Part shown: piece by piece, positions 1 through 9,800 of the stretch
Layout: every line of letters begins with the position of its first letter
Position numbering within the stretch: the first letter of the stretch is position 1
Assembly (NCBI GenBank): GCA_030734395.1
Contig: JAUZTG010000017.1
Span: 124,001-188,000, forward strand
Reading direction: 5' to 3'
DNA from: Sarocladium kiliense
Lineage: Eukaryota; Ascomycota; Sordariomycetes; Hypocreales; Sarocladiaceae
DNA: 64,000 nt
Position numbers and translations under genes: made by a program
The notes under the pieces: model-generated
Databases searched by the model: none
The model's input: the letters and a program-made list of their open reading frames with translations, nothing else
Told to the model about the DNA's origin: nothing

Positions 1-75
1 CGCTGGTCGTCGATTGACCCCCGATAAACGCCGTTCCATTCGCTGTCCGACCGGGCCCGTCTCGACGTCGACAAT

Positions 76-3020
76 ATGATCAATAGCGTGAGGCGGTTCT
101 TCTCCTCCGGCAATGGAGATCGCGAGACCGATGCTACCTCGCGACGTGCAAGAGACGAACAACAAGGGACAGAACCTGCGTTGGAGATGATTGCAGATCC
201 GTCCGCGATGTCGCCTCCCTCCCAGCCGGGCACTATGCACGACAAGCCGAATCCTTTGGTCAACCAAAATCAGCAACACGATGAGATTGAGTCGGTAAGT
301 CGCTCTATCTTGCGCTCTGCCTGTGCTTGCTTGCATCGGTCGCCACACCGGCGTACCGGATTGCTAGCCAAGGCACTTCCTGAGTCTATGCTCGGATGAC
401 AATGATCGGATCTTATCACTTCAGGACAGAAACTGACCACACTCCACTCGCAGGAACCCTTCTCTTACGATGAGGATGGCTATGACGATACGCAGACCAC
501 AGAGCAAGTTCTCAATGTGACCGAAGATGATCTTCTCGAGGCCAAAGACATCGCCTCGAAATACACACTCGACGAGGTTCGCGATATTATCAGTCGTGTC
601 CGCCGCATCCATGAGCGAGACCCCAATTTCCCATCCGCAGTCATTCAGAAGATCAAGGCCTTCCTCGAGAACGAAGCAGTCTTCTCCTGCCCCGAGAAGC
701 ACGAGAAGCTCATCCAGGAGATGAAGCTTGAAGCTGCGCTCATTACCAGCAATAGCCCCTACGCCGAAGTCCGCGCCGTTGTTCAGAACAAGGACGACCC
801 GACCAGTCCTTGCTCAACGATTCGTAGTTGGGCCATTGGTCTAATCTTTTCGCTCCTGCTGGCTTTCATCAACCAACTATTTGACATCCGTCAGCCCGCT
901 ATCCGCGTCATGGCAAACGTCGCTCAGCTGTTGGCATACCCGCTTGGTAAGGCCTGCGACACCTGGCTGCCCGACTGGGGCTTTACGCTCTTTGGCATTC
1001 GCCATTCGCTCAACCCCGGGCCATTCACTCGCAAGGAGCATATGCTTGTTACCATCATGGCCAACGTTGCATATAACACCCCATACACGAACTACATCAT
1101 ATGGGTTCAATACCTGCCTCAGTACTTCAACCAGCCATATGCTGCCCATTTCGCGTACCAGATCTTGATTGCTCTGAGCACAAACTTTATCGGATATGGC
1201 CTTGCTGGTCTGTGCCGGCGCTTCCTCGTCTACCCATCCTATTGTGTGTGGCCGGCTTCGCTGGTCACTATCGCGCTTAACGCCGCTTTCCATACCGAGG
1301 GCAACAGCGCGGTTGAAGGCCCGGGCAGGCGAATTTGGCGCATCTCACGCATCAACTTCTTCTACCTGATGTTTGGTGCCATGTTTATCTGGTTCTGGTT
1401 CCCCAATTATATCTTCACTGCTCTCTCCCACTTCAATTGGATGAGCTGGATTGCCCCAATGAACCGCAATCTCAATACGATTACTGGCTTCAACAATGGA
1501 CTCGGAATCAACCCCTTCCCGACGCTTGACTGGAATATTCTGCTCTGGGACTCAGCCGATCCTCTCATGGTACCATTCTTCAGCACATTCAACCGCTTCC
1601 TTGGCGCTTTCGCTTCGTTTTGGGTGGTGCTGGGCATTTGGTATTCCAACGCGTATGACACAGGCTATCTTCCGATCAACACCAACCGCATTTTTGATCA
1701 CTTCGGCCAGCTCTACAATGTCACCTTGGCCGTGGATGAGCGGGGCCTTTTCGACATCGACAAGTATGAAGCGTACTCGCCGCCATTCCTCGGGGCAGGC
1801 AACGTCGTTATTTACCTGTTCTTCTTCGCCATCTACACCTCCACGCTGACGTACGCTGCACTTTATCATCGCCGTGAGATCATCATGGGTTTCCGAGGCT
1901 TGTACAGCAGCTTCCGCAAGAAGACAACTTTCGAGGAAGAGCACACGCTCGACGTGCACAACCGCCTGATGAAGGCATACGTGGACGCTCCCGAGTGGTG
2001 GTACCTTGCTTGCCTTGTTTGTGCTATCGGTCTTGGTGTTGCGGCTGTTGCGGGTTGGGACACGCATACGTCCGTGGGAGTCGTGTTCTATGGCATTGCC
2101 CTGTGCATTGTCTTCGTGATCCCTGTCGGAATCATCAAGGCTATGACAGGTATCGAAGTGACCCTCAATGTTCTCGCCGAATTCATTGGTGGTTCCTTCG
2201 CCGATGGAAATGCTCTGGCTATGAACTACTTCAAGTCTTTCGGATATGTGACTTGCGCACATGCGGTCTGGTTTTCCAACGACTTAAAGCTTGCGCATTA
2301 TGTCAAGATCCCACCTCGGCAAACCTTCGTGGCGCAAGCTGTTGCCATCTTTGTTGGAACCATAGTTTGTGTTGGAACACTCAACTTCCAGATGAACCAT
2401 ATCGACGACGTCTGCACCCCGGATGCGCAATTCAAGCTTACTTGCCCGGGCGTCAACACCTTCTTCACCGCCTCCGTTCTATGGGGCACCGTCGGGCCTT
2501 CCAGGATTTGGGGACAGCACGGCCTTTACAGCGAAACCCTCGTTGGCTTCCCCCTTGGCGTCATCATTGTTGTCTTTTTCTGGTTCCTTAACAAGAAATT
2601 CCCCAACTGGATGTGGATTCGCCAAATCCACCCCGTGGCCATCATGTACGGTGGTGTTGTCTGGGCACCATACAACATGTCCTACGTCTGGCCTTCGGTG
2701 CCGATTGCTTACTTTTCATGGATTTATCTCAAGTCGCGTTATGTCGGTCTTTGGTCCAAGGTGAGCTCAACACTGAACTGACAGCTTCTTGCCCGGAAAT
2801 ATCTAACGTATTCTAGTACAATTTCGTGCTCTCCGCTGCCTGGTCTTGCGGCATCGCCATCGCAGGCATCATCATCTTCTTCAGCCTCCAATTCACAGAA
2901 ATCGAATTCGAATGGTGGGGCAACAGGGTTGCAAACCAGGGCTGCGAAGATAATGCTTGCCACTTAAAGGTCCTGCAGCCGGGAGAGTACTTCGGCCCTA
3001 GAATAGGGGACTTCCATTGA
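76..3020 (+). CDS. OPT-family oligopeptide transporter
   Basis: Proton-coupled importer of small peptides across the plasma membrane, of the oligopeptide transporter (OPT) superfamily. I read three exons: 76-294, 454-2760 and 2817-3020. The introns are 159 and 56 bp with GTAAGT/CAG and GTGAGC/TAG borders, both in phase 0, giving 909 residues, a normal length for fungal OPTs. The N-terminal ~100 residues are polar and acidic. Many hydrophobic segments follow, and the OPT signature NPGPF..KEH lies near 1014-1038. The C-terminal exon adds a last membrane segment and an acidic/Trp region before the stop. The start is the first ATG, which leads directly into the exon that splices in frame. It is convergent with the NRPS-like gene, with about 0.8 kb between them; this does not by itself link them. 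Family assignment is firm; the substrate cannot be read from sequence. Confidence 0.93.
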
Positions 3021-3837
3021 TTTGACGAAGATTGATTCACACATTGTTTGCGAGGCGCCGGCTTTGACGAAGGAATTTGGGTTTTCAAGGTGGCTAGGCT
3101 GTTACCTGGAGTTGACTTCATGGATTCACTTGTATCTCTCCTAACTCGGGGTCTGGACTTAGGAGGATCTTTGTGCTTGATGCTTTTCTTGGAGCTCGGG
3201 AGTCTTGTGCATTTGGGGTTGTCACCTGTCCTCGCTATCTTCGGGGGTTTTCGCGATGGCGCTCACTGTGGCCGCCAGCTTGGGCCGTTCTGTTGCATTT
3301 GTTTTTGGCTCTTGCCGTCTTCGTTATCGAGCATGGTAGCGAAGATGACCCATGGGCGACGTGTGGCCTGGATCGTTATGTACTTGTATGAAACGTAAAA
3401 TGCACGATACGATTGATCACGACATAATGTGGACCGTGCTGAAGCGATGTTCCCTGACGGCAAGCCTGGAAGAAGTCCATAGTCATAGGAAAGACTATCA
3501 CAGTTTCAGCTGCAATCTTGGGTCTTGGAAGATTCGAACTTTTGCAATTTGAGGGGAGAAACTATCGCTTGCTAACCGACATATACATAAAGAAATTGCC
3601 GCCATGTGAAGACACGAAATTACCAGTGTTCCGCCCAATATAGACCGATACTTTGCTGTGATATCCGAAACACCATGTTCCCTTTTGTTGCCCCCTTGAC
3701 AAAGGAAAAGAGTACCATTATAGGGTGCGATGCTCCCATTTCATTGTCGCAGAGGACAAGACAGATGAAGACAAGGAATACAGATCGGAAAAAGAGAACG
3801 CCAGACTGGATGGGAAAGGAGTAAGGGAGGAGGAATA
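3021..3837. other. intergenic region between convergent genes
   Basis: This is 3' flanking sequence of both the OPT gene and the NRPS-like gene. Short open frames here have no recognisable protein features. A match to a Pol III box B (GTTCGAATC on the minus strand near 3531-3541) has no matching tRNA fold around it. Confidence 0.6.
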
Positions 3838-6800
3838 TTAACCCTCGATCTCGGCCCTTTTCTGGACACTCTTGTCCTCTTCAAGAGCAATCGTGATCTC
3901 ACCAATCTTCTCCTCGTCCATCTCCCCGATCTCCGTATCCTCATCCACATCTCCCTTCACTCCAGCAGTAAGCGGCGTCTCCAGCTCCGCGATGATCATT
4001 CCATCCGGACCAGTGACAAGTCCATCGGTAGGATCAGTTCGCAGCTGCTCAAGCCTCGCACGGGTAATTTCTCGGCTGCCAAGCTCGATTGGCTCGGCAA
4101 TGGGCTCGAGAGTTCGGTTGTTGCTGATTGGGGTGTCGATGCGGTTTAGGAGAGAGTTGGAGCGGTTGAAACTGGAGGAGAGGAGGGATGAAGGGGAGGG
4201 GTTGCGGCGGGTGGTGGGTGTGATGTTTGTAGTTGTGAGAGGAGGGGGAGGTTGACGGGGGAAGGGGTTGTTGGGAATGTTCAGAGGAGAGGGGGTCGTA
4301 GCTGAGATTGAGGGGATGGTTGGGAGGGGTTTGGGAGAGGGTGAGACGGTAAGCTTTGGCTTGGGCTTGGACTTGAGAGAGTTGGTTCGGAGTAGGCCCG
4401 TGGTTGAGGCAGATGCCGGAGGAGGCTCGACGACGGTGGAAGCTCGCTTGGGGGCCTTCTGGGAACGCACAGAGCCTGACCGTGAGGGAGCAAATTGGCT
4501 CGTCAGGGCACGAAGAGAGAGTGAGGAGGGTGCGGTGGCAGGTGTCTCATTATTCACACCTCGACGAGAAGAAGGTCCTGGACTTGCGCTCTGTTCTCGT
4601 CTCGATACGAGGAGAGACAGTCGGGAGTTGTTGCGTGGAGTGCTGTCGAGACTGCGTCGCTCGGCGGCTGCAGGCGAGGAACTCTCCTGCTGTGAGTCCT
4701 CCTCTGGGATGAGGCTTCGGCCAAGCGTCGTGGACCCATCGTGACTGCTCGAAACCTTGTGACGCATCCAGCCGCTGGCCTTGGTGCTTAGGTCGCGAAC
4801 ACTGGGGCGACTCTCGAGATTGCGGAACTTGCGAATGCTCTTGCGCCAGGCGAGAGCACCATCGACTGCAGTTGGGGAGGCTGTTGCCCAAAGGCCATCA
4901 TCTGCGGTGGATGCAGAGGCGGGATTGTTGCCTGTCTTCTTCTTGACAGGCTCGGTGATGGCACCCGAGTCTTTCATCTTGCTGATGATAAGGTCGTACT
5001 GCATCTGCATGGTCGGGTTGTCGATCATCTCCTCGGCAGTGAAGTGAATGAGATGATCAGCACCCTTGACACCGAGCTTAGGGAGCTCTCGGTTGAGGTG
5101 ATCAGCGAAGAAGGTCGCAGGAAGTAGAGAACCCCAGATCTCGTAGAACTTAGTCTTGTGAACCTGGGCCTCGGCAATGCCAAGAGCAAGAGGATTGATG
5201 TGCTCAGTCCAAGCTGCCTGAATGAGGGTCTGAAGCTGGACACGACGCTCCTCATCGACCCATTGGGTGCTGTCGAAGGACTGGCGAGCGACTGGCTTGC
5301 GTTGTGGAACGGGAATTCGTGGTGCAGACAGGGCCATCTGGCCAGCTGGCTTGAGAAGAGGCTGCCTGATGGGATCGCGCCTTGTGAGCATCTCGATGTT
5401 GGTGGCAAGGAGCATGAGGACATTGTCAGCTAGTGACTTGGGAACACGGCTCTCCGAGTAGGTGATCTCAAGGTCGACGTTTTCTGGACCATCCATTGTA
5501 GTCTGAGCGCGGAGGTCAGGAATATCCATGGCCTCTGGCTCGATGATGTGATACCGGAAAGTCGTGTTGCCCATGTTAAGGGTTGTCATGCCGTCAACGA
5601 GAGCTTGAGGACGGTGCTCAACCACAGTGCTGAACCGAGTCCAGTATGACCAGTCTGTGCACTTTTGAACGAGCTCCAACCCACCAATTGCCTCGTATGG
5701 TCGGCTGGATGTGCGTTGTTCCTGAACTGCCTGCATGATCTCCAGTGGTGAAGTGTGAATAGCTGGGAAGCGAATGCGGACAGGGATGATGTTCGTGACA
5801 GGACCAATCATAGAGTTGATATCCACGTTCTTAGGCCTGGAGATGTTCTGCCCATGGATGACCTCACCGAAGAGAACATCATTGTTGCCGGACAGAGTGG
5901 CGAGCATGATGCCCCACGCAGTTTTGAGGACAGTGTCAAATGACAGACCAAACTCTGCAAGGCTCTCGACCTTGAGCGTCTTATGCAGCGTCTTGATTCT
6001 GTTTGTTGGCGCTGGAGGCTTCGCATGCGAGACAACCTGAGTCATCCAGGCGCCATCAAGTTGTTCCTTCCAGAAATCAATGCCCTCCTGATGATTGGAG
6101 AACTTGACCGTTCGTACGTAATCGAAAAAGGACCAGCGACGAAGAGAAGCACTAGGATTCTTGAAAAGCGCAGTGAGATCCTGCACCAGGTGGGAGATGG
6201 AGTGGTCATCCACCTGAGCGGTGCTTAGGCGTACGACCAACGTTCCTTGGTGCACAGCGTCGAGGAAGTAGAATCTTGTGATAGGCTCACGGAGCTTATA
6301 TCCGACACCCTGATCGTAGTCTGCAATGCGCTTGGCCTCACTGGCGAGATCTGCAAGGGCGCAAGTACGGCGAGTGAATTCAGGACGGAAGGAGTCGACT
6401 CGTACTTGGTAGACACGGCGCTCATGAACAGCGAAGGCAGTACGAAGAATTGGATGCAGGTTTGACAATGCAATGCACGCAGCTTCAAGCTTCTGGTGAC
6501 GAACAGGTCCATTGAAGTTCAGGACGAGCCAACGAAGGTTTGCCTTGACCTTGTAGAGATGTCCTTCGAGGTCGCGCACCTGATGAGGGGAAGCCTCCGC
6601 TGCATCGGCGATGTTGTGACGGTATTCCTTGAGCTGCGGCGCGAGAACCTCCTTGACAAAGATTTCGGGAAGACCTGCAACCTTGGAATGGCCCTTGACA
6701 GAAGCCTGTGGCATTCGAGTGCTTGGATGATTTCGAGCCTGCAAGGAACCTCCTGTTGCCAGGGACTCCTCAGGGGCAGGCCCCATATCGAAGTATGGCT

Positions 6801-9800
6801 GGCAGATCTTTGAGAGCGTAGCTCCCTTGATGACATCCTTAATAGAGACAGGCAGCTCCTCCTCACGGCAAGCTTTCACAAGCTGTGTAGCTTGGTAGCG
6901 ATTGCCACCGAGACCAGGGAAGCTATCCTGATTTGTGATATCCGCCGCTGGAATGCCGAGGACGTTGGCCCAGATAAATCGCATCTTCTCTTCCACTCGT
7001 GTCAGGGGCAGTGGCTTCTCGGATAGTGATCCATTGCTCAGCTCTGCAGGGTTGGGTGTCGTAGACATTTCAAGGAGCTGGTTATAGGACATGGAAGACA
7101 CGATCTTCTGGAGCTTCCGGCGGTTGACCTTCAAGGAGGTAGACAGAGGGAATGTCTTCAGCGGGATGAAAACAGAAGGAACATGACTCTTCAGAATTCG
7201 CTGCCGCTGAGTCTGTGTAGCCTCGGATTGGTCATGAGAAGTGCTAGGGCTCTCCGTGATCAGCTTGGCTATTGATGCTCGCTTGTCGCCAGGCATAGAC
7301 GCCTTCTCAAACTCGCTGCGTTGGCTATCGTCACGAAGCTCCAGGAATGCGACCAGGACTTGCTTCTGATCGCTCGTCGTGACGGCCTCGAGAGCTACAT
7401 CGACGTTCTTTCCGAGGCGCTTGCGAAGCCTGGTCTCAACCTCGGTAGTGGGAACAGTCTCGCCACCGATGGTGATCTCATCGCGGATGCTTGACAAGAA
7501 CTCGATCGATCCATCGTCAAGATAGCGCACCCGATGTCCTGTCCTCAGGGAACGTGGCCGTGGCTTGTCCGAAGAGTCAGGACTGAAGCCGGTGCGAGCC
7601 ACGAGAGGACTGCCAGGGGTGAATTTGTGCGGTGTGAGCTCCGGGCTATCAATTGCGAGCTCGCCAATCGCACCGACAGGCATGAGCTTCTTGGGACTCT
7701 CGGGGTTGAGGATCCAGTACTTGCCCATCAACGGCGGAGGGATGACTGCAACCTTGTGCTCCCCTGTGACCTCACTTACAGAGATGGCAAGAGGACAGAC
7801 ATCAGGTGCACCGTAAGCCAGAAGCACATTCACCTTGCCCCGCCAGGTCTCACGGATGTCATCCTCGAGTCGCCTCGTCCGGAAGCAGATCGTTCGAAGG
7901 CTCGGAACGTTCCTGGGGGTGACCTTGCGGACCAGGACTGAAGTCATGTAGCTCCAAGTAACGTTCATGCGAACAATTGCCTTCTCAAGGTTGTGCCCCC
8001 GCTCGTTCGCAGCGGGAATACAGACACAGCCGCCATGGAACATTGTCCCCAGAATCTCAGCTAGAGCAATATCATTGCCAAAGGCGGAAAGTTGTAGCAC
8101 CCTGCTCGTGTCATCCAGCTTCAAGGCCTCACCCTGCGCCATAAATGCCAGGCTAAGAGATGCGTGAGTGTAGTAGATGCTCCGCGGGGAAGTCTTCCTA
8201 GCAGCGGCGGGTGAGTAGAGCACACACGCGGCATGCTCTGGTGTGGGAGCTTGAGCAGGTATGGAAAGCTGGGGCGGCAGCGCGGAGAAGAATGAGTTGT
8301 TCACGACAATGACGTTGGCCGTGATGCTGCTAAGGCCAGTCCAAGCCGACTCACCCGTGATGATAATGTGCGGGTCTAGTTGCTGAACCGTAGTCTCGAA
8401 GGACTCCTTGTCCTGGTTGTCGAGGCATACGAAGGCACCACCGGCCTGCAGAACTCCTAGGATGATGATGGGCGCCCACCAACTCTTCTCGAGAACAACA
8501 GGTACGACAACTCCTGGGCGAATCCCGAGATTAACGAGATAGACAGCCAAGCTGGATACGAACTTCGACATCTGGTGATAGGTCATGCCGCCATCCTCAG
8601 CTGCAACAGCCATCGCATTCGGCCTTGTTCTAGCGTGCTGCAAGATGACCTGATGAAGGCACTGCTGTGGCTTGAAATGCTCTGCAGGCCCCTCCCAGCC
8701 TTGTACAGCGAGATGTGCATAGTCCCGATCAGTGAAAAGATCCACATCAGAGATAGCCTGTATCGGGCATTCGACGATGGTGCGTAGAGCTTGCTCAAAG
8801 CTGCGGATAGTGTTGCTGATCTGGTATGCGGAGATATCGCGAGAGCTCACGCCAGCGTGAAGCTTGTCACCAAGGAATGCTGAGTGAAGACCGAAGGCAC
8901 TGTCCATGGTGCTTGAGGATGACCATAGAGAAGAGGTAAAGCCATGGTTATTGAACTCAGGAATTGAGCTGGAGTACTGGAAGGAAAGGCATGTGTTGTA
9001 CAGAGGCTGGCCTTTGAGGTCAAGAGCATGTTCGATACGTGAAGTGGTCAGATCCTGACGCCCGGTAACGCTGGCAGAGAACAGGCCCAGGGTCTTCAGA
9101 CACTGACGTATGGTCTTACTAGGCGTCAAGCTGATTTTGCAAGGGAATACTGCAGAGAAGCTCCCAATCGCGTCGGTGATCCCAGGCAGAGAATCCTCGT
9201 CTCGACCGGGGTGCTCACATCCGAAAGCAACCTCATTCGTGCCAACATAAGCCCGCAGAACGAGCGCCCAAGCAAGCTGGAGCACCACATTAGGTTCAAC
9301 CTCTTGATAGCGACAGAATTCATTGAGCTTCTTTCGTGTCATCTCCAGCTCAAATACCAGTGAATCCTCAGGTTGCTGAGAGCCGTCGCTAAGACGAGGT
9401 AGGATACACGGCTTCACGTTCTTGAAGTCTCGGGTCACGGACTGTAAATGGCTTGCTGAGTCCACTGAGATGTTGTAGAGATAAGTCGTGAGAAGTGAGC
9501 AGTCGACGGTAATATCCTCTCCGGCATAGACCTGGCCAAGCTGAGACACTAAGTTGACAATACTGCGACTGTCAATGATAGCCTGACTAGCATCTAGACA
9601 GACAAGAGTTCTCCTCGCGCTGCGAATAACGCTCAACCTGTGACGGGGCTGACCACGAGAAACTTTCATGGCAGGAAGGCTGGCAAGCGTTTCTTCGATA
9701 TTGACACTGTCGAAGAAGAGCATATTTGGTGAGATCTTCTTGAGAACGAGCTGGTCAAACAGGCCGTTTTCGGAGATACTGTCGATGAAGATGCTGCGTA

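Noticed and set aside
3525..3600. tRNA-like box B (GTTCGAATC) on the minus strand
   Set aside because: The flanking sequence gives only partial T-arm pairing and no acceptor or anticodon stem, so a tRNA gene is not supported.
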